Part shown: positions 18,674-27,087 of the stretch, piece after piece
Position numbering within the stretch: the stretch's first letter is position 1
How the letters are laid out: each line of letters begins with the position of its first letter
Source of the DNA: Archangium gephyra
GTDB lineage: Bacteria; Myxococcota; Myxococcia; Myxococcales; Myxococcaceae
Assembly: GCF_001027285.1 (NCBI RefSeq)
Contig: NZ_CP011509.1
Location: forward strand, 9,758,501-9,822,500
Direction: 5' to 3'
DNA: 64,000 bases
Position numbers and translations under genes: made by a program
Notes under the pieces: model-generated
Databases searched by the model: none
What the model saw: only the letters and a program-made list of their open reading frames with translations
Told to the model about the DNA's origin: nothing

Positions 18674-19993
18674 TCAGGCTGTGAGCAGACCATACCAGCG
18701 CGTGTCGCGCGGTGACGGGCGGCGGTGCAGGCGGCGCTCGAGAAGCTCACGCGCCTTCACCGCCTCGCCGCTCCGCATCAGGGCGAGCAGGAGCATGTCC
18801 TCGAATACCTCGCGCTGAGCGCCGCTGCCGCCGATGCGCACGACCTCGGCCGCGAGCGGCTCCAGGAGGCGGGCGCAGCCCGCGTAGTCTTCCTCCGCGA
18901 AGGCAAGGGCGGCGCGGCAGAGCGCCGGCACCACCGGTCCGGCGGCCAGGGCCCCCGCCTCGAGCAGGCCCGTCAACGCCTCCACGCGCTGCTCCACCGC
19001 GGCCCTGTCGCCGGTCGCCGCCGCGAGGAGGGCCATGTGGACATCCGCGAAGGCGAAGCCCGCCTTCTGGAAGACTCCCCCAGAATAGGCCGCCGCCGCC
19101 TCCCACAGCCCCGGCGGCACCGTGTGGCCGTAGGCCTGGAGCCGCCACAGGAAAGAGGCGGTGTCGCTGACCACATTGACCGGCATTCCGGCCGAAACCG
19201 ACGGCTGGATATCCTCCGCGTAGATGGCGAGGGCCCGCTCCGGATCACCCCGCTCCAGGGCGCCGAGGGCAGAGTGCCAGGCGATGTGGCCATGGAGGAT
19301 TCCGGCGCGGTCATAGCCCGGCAGCCAGTCCGCGATCAGCCGCTCCGCCTCCTCGCCCGCTCCGCTCTCGTACAGGACGTGCGCGAGCGCGTGCGCCGCG
19401 TTCGCGTTGTGGGTCCGCAGATCATAGCCGCGCTGCGTGAGGGCTCGGCCGAGCTTCACGTTGCCGTTCTCCGCATGGGCCCAGCCCCGGTAGGTGAGGA
19501 ACCACCAATCGTCGGCGTCGAAGTGCCGGGCATGGCGCTCGCAGAGTTCCACGCGCGCCCGGTCGTGGTCCGTCATCCCGGAGAAGGCGAAGAGCCCGAA
19601 GGCGCCGAGAGGCAGCGAGAGGATCAGGATGTCCCGTGGCCAGGTGTCGGTGTGTGCGAGCACCCGCTCCAGCGCTTTTGCCGGCTGGCCGTTGATGGCG
19701 AGGGACAGGAGCTCCACATGGCTCCGCTCCCGCTCGGTCCCCCGCCGGGCGACGAGCTCTTCGGCCGTCGCGATCCGCGCCCGGGCCTTGGCCGGTTCGG
19801 CACGGATGGCGTGCAGGCGCGCGCGCGCCGCATGGGCGAGAGCGAAGTCCGGGTCGGCCGCGACTGCCTCCTCCAGGGCCTCCGCGGCGCCGGGCCAGGT
19901 CGAGAGGAGCAGGTCCACCCCATCCCGGTAGCGTTCGGCCGCGAGGTCGGACGTGGTCGAGAGTGGCAGGCCGCGGCTGTCGAGGTGGGTCAT
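18674..19993 (-). CDS. TPR protein of the TTC38 type
   Basis: 439 residues, no signal peptide. Helical repeats fill the protein; the pattern AEALEEAVAADPDFALAHAARARL near residues 35-58 and the later VHMALLAAATGDRAAVEQRVEAL and LCRAALAFAEEDYAGCARLLEPLA match the tetratricopeptide family represented by eukaryotic TTC38, which has bacterial relatives of about this length. It is probably a soluble scaffold or binding protein; no catalytic motif is seen. The ATG at 19993 has an AAGGAG site six bases before it. A 25-base dyad at 20050-20074 lies in its upstream region. It is the first gene inside the interval bounded by the tmRNA-like repeats at 18.6 and 24.9 kb. Confidence 0.8.
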   Translation of the reverse strand: MTHLDSRGLPLSTTSDLAAERYRDGVDLLLSTWPGAAEALEEAVAADPDFALAHAARARLHAIRAEPAKARARIATAEELVARRGTERERSHVELLSLAINGQPAKALERVLAHTDTWPRDILILSLPLGAFGLFAFSGMTDHDRARVELCERHARHFDADDWWFLTYRGWAHAENGNVKLGRALTQRGYDLRTHNANAAHALAHVLYESGAGEEAERLIADWLPGYDRAGILHGHIAWHSALGALERGDPERALAIYAEDIQPSVSAGMPVNVVSDTASFLWRLQAYGHTVPPGLWEAAAAYSGGVFQKAGFAFADVHMALLAAATGDRAAVEQRVEALTGLLEAGALAAGPVVPALCRAALAFAEEDYAGCARLLEPLAAEVVRIGGSGAQREVFEDMLLLALMRSGEAVKARELLERRLHRRPSPRDTRWYGLLTA

Positions 19994-20049
19994 GGCAGGC
20001 TCCTTGCTCTGAGCTCGAGCGGGCTTCGGCGCTCGTTCCAGCGATCTCT

Positions 20050-20074
20050 ATACGGTAAAGCCCCCTGACCGTAT
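20050..20074. promoter_or_regulatory. Operator-like dyad
   Basis: ATACGGT and ACCGTAT form a perfect seven-base inverted repeat with an 11-base spacer, centred 69 bases upstream of the TPR gene start at 19993 and inside the beginning of the AraC-type remnant. The geometry suits a dimeric repressor of the TetR kind. Confidence 0.5.
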
Positions 20075-20371
20075 TTCGACAACCTGCCAAAAGGCCTGCG
20101 GCACCGGGTCGGCTCACTGCTCGGGGCGGAGTTCCGCAGTCTCTGGATCGCCGACAAGGCCGGCCGTGGCCTCCCAGTGAGTCCGACCGTGCTCGGCGTC
20201 ACGCCGCTTCTGAAGGCGCTCATCGTCGAGGCCACCGAGCTCGAGCGAGAGGGGGAGCGTGACGGCTATGCCCGCCGTGTGACGGACCTTCCAGAGTGGC
20301 GCGTACCGCGTTGCGGCGGCCTGGACGTGACCCGGACGGCATGGAGCTCGGCTACGTGGCGATGCCGATGA
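20069..20371 (+). pseudogene. AraC-family regulator remnant (N-terminal cupin region)
   Basis: The frame from 20069 reads PYFDNLPKGLRHRVGSLLG and continues LPVSPTVLGVTPLLKALIVE, which matches the end of the AraC-type cupin sensing domain (pattern HRV...V..VSPLLRALI.EA). There is no start codon with the expected N-terminal part and no helix-turn-helix downstream: the frame runs into a stop at 20371 in unrelated sequence. It is therefore a fragment of about 75 meaningful codons. It may once have controlled one of the neighbouring genes, such as the SDR gene that lies convergent to it. Confidence 0.6.
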
Positions 20372-20489
20372 AGCGGTTGCGCCACACATCATCCGCTCGA
20401 CGCCGCCCTGGGGTAACACGACCGACCGATATTGCTCTGGCGTGATGGCCACGCGCTTCGAGTCAGGTGTCTGGGAACTCTTCCAAGGG

Positions 20490-21272
20490 TCAGCTGTACT
20501 TGTTGCGTCCTGCCATGACGCCGCCGTCGACATCCCAGATTGCGCCGGTGACCCACGAGGTCTCGTTCGACAACAGATGGGCGATGGTCTGCGCAACATC
20601 CTCCGCGCGGCCCACGCGGCCGATCGGATGGAATCCGTTGAACCCCTGGAGCGCACCGTGAACCTGCTCCTTCGGGATGAAACCCTCGTAGATGGGGGTC
20701 TCGACGATTGCCGGCGAAACCGCGTTGACGCGGATGCCATGGCCGGCCAACTCCATCGCCAGGTGCTGCGTCAGCGAGTGAAGTCCTGCCTTGGCCATCG
20801 AATAGGCCGAGGAGGGAGTGGCCTGGATGGCCTGCCTGGCCCACATCGAGCCGATGTTGACAATCGCGCCCCCCTTGCGCAGCGCGACCATGGACCTGGC
20901 GACGGCCTGCGTGATGAAGAAGGTGGCCTTGTTGATGTCGAGATACAGCTCGTAATCGCGTTCCTCGTGCTCCAGGAATGCCTTCGGCAGGAAGACGCCC
21001 GCTGCGTTGACCAGCAGCGTCGCGTCGGCGTGGTCCCTGTGCAGTTGGGCCACCAGAGCCTGTCGCTCAGTGACAGAGGTGATGTCCGCGCGCAGGCCGT
21101 CCACGGGCCCGAACGCAACCAACTCAGCGACCGCGGCTTGGAGCTTGTCGTCTCGATGCCCGATGACGACCGCCCTCCCCCCCTCTTCGAGGACGATTCG
21201 GGCAACGGCCTTCCCCATGCCGCTCGTACCGCCCACAACGATGACCTTCTGCTGGGTGAATCGCGCACGCAT
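20490..21272 (-). CDS. SDR-family NAD(P)-dependent oxidoreductase
   Basis: 260 residues, a classical short-chain dehydrogenase. Visible motifs: GGTSGMG cofactor loop near residue 14, D64 of ADIT, NAAG at about 88, catalytic Ser (IGSMWARQAIQATPSS), YSMAK with Tyr and Lys near 158-162, and the C-terminal VTGAIWDVDGGVMAG. It reduces or oxidises a carbonyl/alcohol; substrate unknown. The ATG at 21272 has GGGAG six bases upstream. A small gene on the same strand (21314-21595) lies 41 bases upstream of its start, so the two may be one operon. Confidence 0.9.
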   Translation of the reverse strand: MRARFTQQKVIVVGGTSGMGKAVARIVLEEGGRAVVIGHRDDKLQAAVAELVAFGPVDGLRADITSVTERQALVAQLHRDHADATLLVNAAGVFLPKAFLEHEERDYELYLDINKATFFITQAVARSMVALRKGGAIVNIGSMWARQAIQATPSSAYSMAKAGLHSLTQHLAMELAGHGIRVNAVSPAIVETPIYEGFIPKEQVHGALQGFNGFHPIGRVGRAEDVAQTIAHLLSNETSWVTGAIWDVDGGVMAGRNKYS

Positions 21273-21313
21273 TGAAAGCTCCCAGTTGACTGGCGTTGGG
21301 TGAATGACGGGCC

Positions 21314-21595
21314 TCAGGCGGCCTGGTAGATGCGGACGTCCGGGGCGGCGTCGAGGAGCGGCTTCAGCGCGGTCACGACGTCGGCGGTGAACAGGCCGGT
21401 CTCGAGGTAGGTGCTGGCCTGCTGCGCCGTGTCGAACCCGTGCAGCACCTGCACGTCCTCGTCACGGAGGAGGAGCTCCTTCGACTTCGCGCCAGCGATC
21501 GTCTCGAGGAAGGGCGCCTTGTAGCGGTTGTACACGCCCGCGGCCGCGGGGCGGTTGGCGGGAGAAATCTTCAGGGTGATTTGCAGGTGGACCAT
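21314..21595 (-). CDS. Small putative dimeric alpha-beta barrel protein
   Basis: 93 residues. The sequence has the length and beta-alpha-beta layout of ferredoxin-like dimeric barrels (antibiotic-biosynthesis monooxygenase or EthD-like): MVHLQITLKISPANRP, helix FLETIAGAKSKELLL, strand DVQVLHGFDTAQQASTYL, and a final DVRIYQAA. No catalytic residue can be named, so this is a fold-level guess. The ATG at 21595 has an excellent GGAGG site six bases before it. The SDR gene follows 41 bases downstream, suggesting coexpression in a small redox or detoxification operon. Confidence 0.7.
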   Translation of the reverse strand: MVHLQITLKISPANRPAAAGVYNRYKAPFLETIAGAKSKELLLRDEDVQVLHGFDTAQQASTYLETGLFTADVVTALKPLLDAAPDVRIYQAA

Positions 21596-21637
21596 GGGTG
21601 TCCTCCGTCTTGGCGTCTGTGCTCCGTGAAAGGCAGG

Positions 21638-22030
21638 CTATCCCGTCGGAGCAGCTTCGACGGGCAGCCTTCGGTTCGGGTAGGAGCCGGCGAGAGGAGA
21701 GTTGCTCCCGGCGCACCGTGTTCCGACACAAGATTCATCATCCAGAGCACACGCCGTCGCAATCGAGAGTTTCTTGGCATGCGGCAAAGGAAATCTTGAC
21801 CGGTCATGAGCGCACCTGAACACCTCAACGCCCTGCGAGCCTTCAAGGCGGCGCGCCTGCTCCGCTTCGAAGGCGGCCACCACGGCGTCGATGACGGCAC
21901 GCACGCGCGGCACGCCCTTCAGGCCGCGGTGGACCCGCAGCCACGCCTCGCGCTCGGACGGTGGTGCGGGCGGCGGCACGGCAACGAGGCCTCCCGCGTC
22001 TTCGGCGAACCAGTGCGGCAGCAACAGCAA
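21638..22030 (-). pseudogene. LysR-type regulator, C-terminal remnant
   Basis: The first part reads LLLLPHWFAEDAGGLVAVPP, then SEREAWLRVHRGLKGVPRVR and AVIDAVVAAFE, the last strand-helix pair of a LysR effector-binding domain, where W-L-x-V-H and RVRAVxDxxxxxF are standard. The DNA-binding domain and most of the sensor domain are missing, and the break coincides with the start of an IS91-type transposase tail at 22030. The reading frame continues into apparently random sequence until 21638. On the opposite strand an ATG at 21806 opens with MSAPEHLNALRAFKAAR, which resembles a LysR N-terminus, so a local inversion of the same gene is conceivable. Confidence 0.55.
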
Positions 22031-22165
22031 GGAGCCAAGGAAGGAGAGGACACCGCGAGTGGAGCAGGCGCAGCTGCCGCGCAGGACGGAAAGCGTTGGA
22101 CGTCTTCACCTGTGCGGGGTGGGGAGGCAGGCGCCGGGTGTTGGCCTCGGAGACCGTGGCCGTGC
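22030..22165 (+). mobile_element. IS91-type transposase tail, decayed
   Basis: One frame reads KALDVFTCAGWGGRRRVLAS, equivalent to the Cys-rich C-terminal DVxxCxxCGGRxRVLA motif of IS91/IS801-type (Y2) transposases. The second Cys is lost (GWGG for RCGG) and the LEHLGLP end is absent. Same strand as four other copies in the window. Confidence 0.6.
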
Positions 22166-22236
22166 CAGTCCAGAGCGGGTGCGGCGGGGCAGCCACCGCA
22201 ACGGCTCGACGCATTCCTCAGCGCTCCACTTCCCGC

Positions 22237-22470
22237 TCAATTGCAGAAGGTGAGCTCGTGGGTGTGGTCGTAGAAGTACGACCAGACGCGGCGCTGGTAA
22301 CCACCGCTGTGGGTGACCCAGTCGACGTCGTTCGCGCCGGGGTAGTAGTCCGGGGACCAGATGCCATTGAACCACTGGATCCGGTAGCGGACCTCACCTC
22401 CACGGCGCCGAATCTCGGCATGCGGTACCTGGAAGGCAATCGCTCGCACCTCATCCGCGCGTACCACCAA
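22237..22470 (-). CDS. Hypothetical protein fragment
   Basis: The frame encodes up to 77 residues rich in aromatic amino acids (RYRIQWFNGIWSPDYYPGAN, then VDWVTHSGGYQRRVWSYFYD), an amino-acid use unlike a random antisense frame in GC-rich DNA. It resembles the end of a secreted beta-rich protein but has no recognisable domain. The start shown (a GTG at 22470) is arbitrary: the same frame stays open upstream and no ribosome site is evident, so this may be a truncated C-terminus. It lies in a scrambled stretch between the IS91-type tail and the lipoprotein gene. Confidence 0.35.
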   Translation of the reverse strand: MVVRADEVRAIAFQVPHAEIRRRGGEVRYRIQWFNGIWSPDYYPGANDVDWVTHSGGYQRRVWSYFYDHTHELTFCN

Positions 22471-22822
22471 AGGGGTACGACCTTTCTTCGAGCTGAGAGT
22501 CTTCCGCTCGACCCACGGAAGTTGCCGCCAGCGAGAAGCCGGAGCGGGAGGAGGAGAAGAGCTCCGCCCGCTTCACCTCGCCAAGGCCGTTCCGGGAGTG
22601 GCAACCCGAGCAGGGGCAGTTGCTACCGCGGTAGGCGCGGGCAGTACTGTGTGCACCTTCCGGGTGCGGCATCTGGAAGCATTCCGAGCGCTCTTTGCCC
22701 GGCGCTCGATGCGATCCTGGAATGGGCGGAGCGCCGTGACGAATTCGGGTCCGCGAAGCCCGCCCCTCGTGCACGGAGCGGTGGCCACGGACGCGAGACC
22801 TCATGACACGCCACCCGCGGGT
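22471..22822. other. Region without a supported gene
   Basis: About 350 bases with short open frames on both strands, none with a convincing start or motif. Probably decayed coding sequence between the IS91-type tail and the lipoprotein gene. Confidence 0.4.
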
Positions 22823-24787
22823 TCATCTGGCTGGCCGGGGCTGCCGCAAGATCGCTCCCTGGCCACCCGAGACCCACAACTCCTTGCCCACCGTCGCCAC
22901 GCCATAGAGGTTCATGGTGGTGGGAAGGGTCATCCGGCTCCACGTGGCGCCATCCCAGTGCAGCAGCGCTCCTCCCGAGCCCGCGACGTACACCTCGCTG
23001 GCGCAGCGGCCCGCCACCGCCTCCAGGCTTCCGATGCCCACGAGTGCGTCGCTCGACACCTCGCGCCATTCCCCGCCATCCCAATGGAAGAGGGCCGCCG
23101 TGCTTCCCTTCCGGCCCACGGCCCACAGGTCGCGGCGCCAGGCGCCCCACAGCGCGGACGCGGTGAAGCCGGGCGTCGGGTGCTCCTGCCAGCTCTCGCC
23201 GTCCCAGTGCAGCAGCTTCTCGGCGCCGGCCACCCACGTGTCCTTCGCCCCGTGGGTCCACACGGCGAACAGCTCGCCCTGGCCCTCGAGTGCGATGCGC
23301 CACGCCTGGCCCTCCCACGCCCAGAGGCGCTGCGAGTCCATTGCCCAGACGTTGTCCCGCGCGGTGGCGTGGATGCGGGCCCTCCAGGGGGCCGGGTCTC
23401 CAGCGAGCAGGCCCTGCAACGGCTGGACACCCGTGCCAGAGACCGTGAACTCGCTGCTGCTCCAGCGGTCGCGGGGGGGCGGGATCAGGTGTGCATGCCA
23501 TTCGCCCTCGGACGTCGCCCACGTCGACGCGGTCATGTCGAAGCGGGACTGCCCGGCGTTCGGGTTGGCCCAGACACGTGCCCCATCGGGGCTGGCCGAG
23601 ATCCCCAGGGGGTACGCCTCGGGAACCATGGGGATGTTGGGACTGTAGGCCGCGAGGAACCCGCGCAAGGCGCGCAGCTCTCGCCAGGTGGTCCCGTCCC
23701 AACGCATGACGGCCCCCCGATCCCCAATGGCCCAGAGGTCGGACGGGCCCGACCCACCGAGCGTCCCCACGGCCCACAGCGTGGCGTTGCGCTCCGACAG
23801 GTGCGCATAGGGCTTCTCGAGGCGCGTCCAGGTGCCGCCGTCCCAGTGATAGATGAATTTGTACCCGATGCTCGGGCTCGCCTGGCCGCTGACGAGGACC
23901 CAGGCATCATTCGCGCCTCCCATCCAGAGGTCCGAGTAGGAGCTGAAGGGGCCGGGGCCGGGAGGCGGCTGCGCGATGGGCGCCTCGAGCCACGCTCCGT
24001 CCTTCCAGAGGAAGGGCACGGGCGGGTTGTAACCGAAGGTCACCCACCGCTCGGAGCCCCGTTCCCACATGTCCTGGGGGGGCTCGGTGGCGCCCACCGT
24101 GGACGGTCCGGCCTGGCCCACACAGCCCGCGGGAGTGCAGCGCAGCAGCCCGACGCCCTGGGCGCTGACCCACACGTCGTCGGCCGAGAGGATCGACACC
24201 TCCATCAGTTCCGCCGAGGTGCCAGTGGGCACCAGCGCCCACGAGCTGCCGTCCCAACGCAACAGGCGCCCCTCCCTGCCCGCGGCCCACACCTCCCTGG
24301 AGGAAACGCCCTCGACGGAGAGCAGGTCCACGGCGGCCCCGGGTGCCGGGACGGCCGTCCAGCCCGTGCCATCGAAATGCAGAATCGTCCCCGCGTCGCC
24401 CACGGCCCAGATGTCGGCCGGACTCGAGCCCCAGACGCCTCGGAGCGTGCGCGAGGTGGGCGTGGACTGCCACGTCCAGTGGTCCTGCTTCCAGTGCAGC
24501 ACCGTACCGGCCTGTCCCACCATCCAGGCGCCCTCGGTGGGGTGCGACCAGACAGCATGGAGATCGTGGCCCTGGGGCTCATGACTCACCCAGCACCAGC
24601 CATCGCGGCACAGGCGGGTGCCGGTGGTGGGGACCGCGGCCGGCAACGGGAGGGCGTCGAGCTCCTCGGCCGTGGGGCATGCGGGGGGTTTTTCGATGGG
24701 GGGCGTGGGAGGCTCTTCCCGCTTGCAGCCGTTGGCCCAGACGAGGAGGAACGCAAGCGCCGCGCGCGGTAGGTAGTGACGTGACAT
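22823..24787 (-). CDS. Lipoprotein with Trp-rich beta-propeller-like repeats
   Basis: 654 residues. The signal peptide ends in a lipobox (FLLVWANGC, acylated Cys about 21), followed by a Pro-rich tether. The body is built from at least nine copies of a unit containing W-x-V/A-G-x-x-G-x-x-L/I-x-x-W/F-D/E-G-x-x-W, for example DIWAVGDAGTILHFDGTGW and LLRWDGSSW, AVMRWDGTTW, LLHWDGESW, LFHWDGGEW. This repeat occurs in secreted myxobacterial and other bacterial proteins and is expected to fold as a beta-propeller, probably binding a ligand or protein at the cell surface. The ATG at 24787 has AGGGAG close upstream. The tmRNA-end copy at 24899 lies just behind it. Confidence 0.82.
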   Translation of the reverse strand: MSRHYLPRAALAFLLVWANGCKREEPPTPPIEKPPACPTAEELDALPLPAAVPTTGTRLCRDGWCWVSHEPQGHDLHAVWSHPTEGAWMVGQAGTVLHWKQDHWTWQSTPTSRTLRGVWGSSPADIWAVGDAGTILHFDGTGWTAVPAPGAAVDLLSVEGVSSREVWAAGREGRLLRWDGSSWALVPTGTSAELMEVSILSADDVWVSAQGVGLLRCTPAGCVGQAGPSTVGATEPPQDMWERGSERWVTFGYNPPVPFLWKDGAWLEAPIAQPPPGPGPFSSYSDLWMGGANDAWVLVSGQASPSIGYKFIYHWDGGTWTRLEKPYAHLSERNATLWAVGTLGGSGPSDLWAIGDRGAVMRWDGTTWRELRALRGFLAAYSPNIPMVPEAYPLGISASPDGARVWANPNAGQSRFDMTASTWATSEGEWHAHLIPPPRDRWSSSEFTVSGTGVQPLQGLLAGDPAPWRARIHATARDNVWAMDSQRLWAWEGQAWRIALEGQGELFAVWTHGAKDTWVAGAEKLLHWDGESWQEHPTPGFTASALWGAWRRDLWAVGRKGSTAALFHWDGGEWREVSSDALVGIGSLEAVAGRCASEVYVAGSGGALLHWDGATWSRMTLPTTMNLYGVATVGKELWVSGGQGAILRQPRPAR

Positions 24788-24898
24788 GGGGCTCCCTTGA
24801 CTGCCAGGGGCCGCCGGCCACCGCCCTGGTGGAGGCTGGAGTGTTGCTGACAGTCCGCCAGAAGGGGAAGCGAAACGTTGGCGGACCGTGGCGGTTGT

Positions 24899-24981
24899 GG
24901 CTTCAGCGGGAAAAGAAAACCCCGGCTCGCCTGATGGCGGCCGGGGCCTTGCTACCTCCAGTGGAGGCGGCGGGAATCCGC
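24899..24981 (-). repeat. Copy of tmRNA 3' end plus its terminator (putative att site)
   Basis: About 80 bases match 51544-51623 in the same orientation at roughly 90 percent identity, covering the tmRNA terminator and acceptor/T-arm strand up to GGGAATC. In the hairpin one base pair differs on both arms (C-G here, G-C at 51.57 kb), so the fold is kept by a compensatory change. Beyond GGGAATC the copy diverges, as expected at an att core boundary. Confidence 0.75.
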
Positions 24982-25033
24982 CGGGCAGGTGTCAGACGAT
25001 TCGTAGGGGACGAGGTGCCTGAACGAATCCTTT

Positions 25034-25076
25034 GACACCTTCCCGGGGACACCTTCCCGGGGACACCTTCCCCGGT
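25034..25076. repeat. 14-bp tandem repeat
   Basis: GACACCTTCCCGGG occurs twice in perfect tandem (25034-25047, 25048-25061), followed by a third partial copy (GACACCTTCCCC). It ends a few bases from the stop of the Hint-domain gene at 25082. Confidence 0.75.
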
Positions 25077-25081
25077 TCCAC

Positions 25082-26932
25082 CTACCGGGTGGCGCTCTTC
25101 ACGTAGTCCTGGCGCCAGCGCTTGTTCACACGCGTGCGCATGTCGAGCTTCGCGTTGGCGGTCTGCTCGGCGGACTCGTACTTGCGCTGGATCTGCCCAT
25201 CACCGACGAGGAAGCCGTTCGCGTACACCACGGTCTGATCCACGCCCAGCTTCAGGGCTTCCGCGGTCGAGCCGACCTTGAGGTTGTGCACCTTCCCGGG
25301 GAACGGCTCGCGGGTGACGCTCACCAATTGGCTGGTGCCAGTCAGGGTCTGGACCTTGTCTCCCACCCGCAGCTTCCGGGCCTGCACCATGCCCCGGTCC
25401 ACCGTGGCGATGGGGTGCATCTCCGTCATCAGCAGGTCCCGCCCGGCCTGGTCCTTGATGCGGACCATGGGCACGGTCTCGAAGCCCTTGGAGATGTCGG
25501 TCACCGTGAGCGCCTGGGCGCCCGGGTGGAAGGGGTTGAAGATCTTGTCCCCGATCTGGATGGACTCGATGGGCACCAGACGGCCGTCGGACAGTTGCAC
25601 CTGCGTGCCCTCGGCCAGGCAGCTGTTCGTCATGCTCATGCACGGCAGCTGGTAGTCCGTGGCCTGCGATTCGGGATCGTTGCTCAAGACGATGGGACGG
25701 GGCGGGAGCTCGAGGGCCCCCTGCTTCATCGGAATGCCCAGGATCATGGTGAGGAACAGCTCGTCCTGGACCTGCCTGCAGCTCGGATCGAAGAGCGCCG
25801 CGTCCGCCCCCGTGAGATTCCAGCTCAGCGTCTTGCCGTCACTGGAGAGCGTGACGTGCTGCCAGAAGTTCTGCATCGGGCTGTACAGGGCATTGGCGCT
25901 GTCCACGTCGCAGCCGCCGCCCACATCGGTCAGCACGACCTTGATGTTGCCCGGGGGCGTCACGGTTCCATTCTGGTACTGCGCGATCCTGTTGGCATCG
26001 AAGACGCAGTTGGGGTTGTTGAAGGAGATGCCGATGGAGCCGCCCAGGGGGATTTTCAACGCCGTCGGGCTTCCGGTCAGGTCGTAGTCGCAATCACCCG
26101 TCCAGGTCCGGTTCAGGCAGATGTCCACGCACTGTCCGCCCGTCTTGTTCACGGGGTCGGTGATGTTCAGCGTGGACAGGTCGAACTGGCACTTCCTGTT
26201 GTTCTCGCGCAGGACGTAGCTCTCCCGCAGGCCACTGGCCGAGTCCACCATGGCGTACGAGTCCACCTCGTAGTCCAGCGCGCTGGTCTGGGTGATGTCT
26301 CCGATCGCGGCCGACCTCGCGGTGGCGCCATTGTACTTCTCGGCATACCCCATCACTCCGAGGGGAGTGCCGTTGTTGTCCCAGGCAGCGCTGTCGACAT
26401 AGAGGTAGGAGGCCCCGCCGGGATGGGTGACGAGGGCGTTGGCCTCCATGTACGGGCTGCTCTCGGTGAGGAAGTTGCTCGAGTTGATGAAGTGCTGGGT
26501 CTGCCGCGCGTTGGCCAGGGCCAGCAGGCCCTCCGGGTCGCGCGGGTGCCGCTGGTCGTCAGCGCGCCGCTGGTGGATGAGCTCGAAGAGGCGGGGCGCC
26601 GTTCGCGGCGTCTTCCCGGCCATCTTCAAGCGGGCGAGGACGAACCGGAACACCCGCGGATCCGAGTAGTCGAGGCTCGTGCCGACGTCCGGCCGCACCA
26701 GGCTCCGGACGTACCCGCGATCCTCGTGGTACGTCCGCCGCTCGTCGGGAGACAGCATCTCGGGGCGAGCCGACCCCGAGAACTCGGACCGCGTCCAGTC
26801 GACCTGTCCGTTCTGCCCGCCAGCCGGTAGCGCGCTCGCGGTGAGGGGCCCCATGAGCCCCGCGAGCAGACCCGCCCAGAGCGTCTTCCGCAACAAGGAG
26901 GTGGACTGCGACACGTTCACATGCGTTGACAT
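25082..26932 (-). CDS. Secreted protein with C-terminal Hint (Hedgehog/intein-type) domain
   Basis: 616 residues from the ATG at 26932, which has AGGAG nine bases upstream; the longer open frame runs back through a tandem repeat and is unlikely to be translated. Residues 1-40 hold a signal peptide (LWAGLLAGLMGPLTASALPAG). Residues 40-435 are a beta-rich, Asn/Asp-rich region with paired cysteines (CQFDL, CVDICL, DCDYD, GGCDVD). From Cys438 a Hint domain begins: SCLAEGTQVQLSDGRLVPIE, then TEMHPIATVD with the TxxH block, GDKVQT, and NLKVGS/VYANGFLVGDG at the end. Such domains cleave the chain at the Cys through a thioester. The usual terminal His-Asn is not present, so cleavage rather than splicing is expected. 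Downstream of the Hint core only about 40 basic residues remain. Confidence 0.82.
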   Translation of the reverse strand: MSTHVNVSQSTSLLRKTLWAGLLAGLMGPLTASALPAGGQNGQVDWTRSEFSGSARPEMLSPDERRTYHEDRGYVRSLVRPDVGTSLDYSDPRVFRFVLARLKMAGKTPRTAPRLFELIHQRRADDQRHPRDPEGLLALANARQTQHFINSSNFLTESSPYMEANALVTHPGGASYLYVDSAAWDNNGTPLGVMGYAEKYNGATARSAAIGDITQTSALDYEVDSYAMVDSASGLRESYVLRENNRKCQFDLSTLNITDPVNKTGGQCVDICLNRTWTGDCDYDLTGSPTALKIPLGGSIGISFNNPNCVFDANRIAQYQNGTVTPPGNIKVVLTDVGGGCDVDSANALYSPMQNFWQHVTLSSDGKTLSWNLTGADAALFDPSCRQVQDELFLTMILGIPMKQGALELPPRPIVLSNDPESQATDYQLPCMSMTNSCLAEGTQVQLSDGRLVPIESIQIGDKIFNPFHPGAQALTVTDISKGFETVPMVRIKDQAGRDLLMTEMHPIATVDRGMVQARKLRVGDKVQTLTGTSQLVSVTREPFPGKVHNLKVGSTAEALKLGVDQTVVYANGFLVGDGQIQRKYESAEQTANAKLDMRTRVNKRWRQDYVKSATR

Positions 26933-27087
26933 GAATCCGTTCTCCTGGCCTCGAGTGCTGGGGAGGGAGCGGCGGCATGCCCCTCGAGGAGGGCCCCGCC
27001 GTCCTCCGTGAGCACAGCAAGACACATGCCCGCACGTGGCCGAGGGCTCCTCAGAGGGACGGGGTCCCGCATCCCAGGAGCGGGGGT

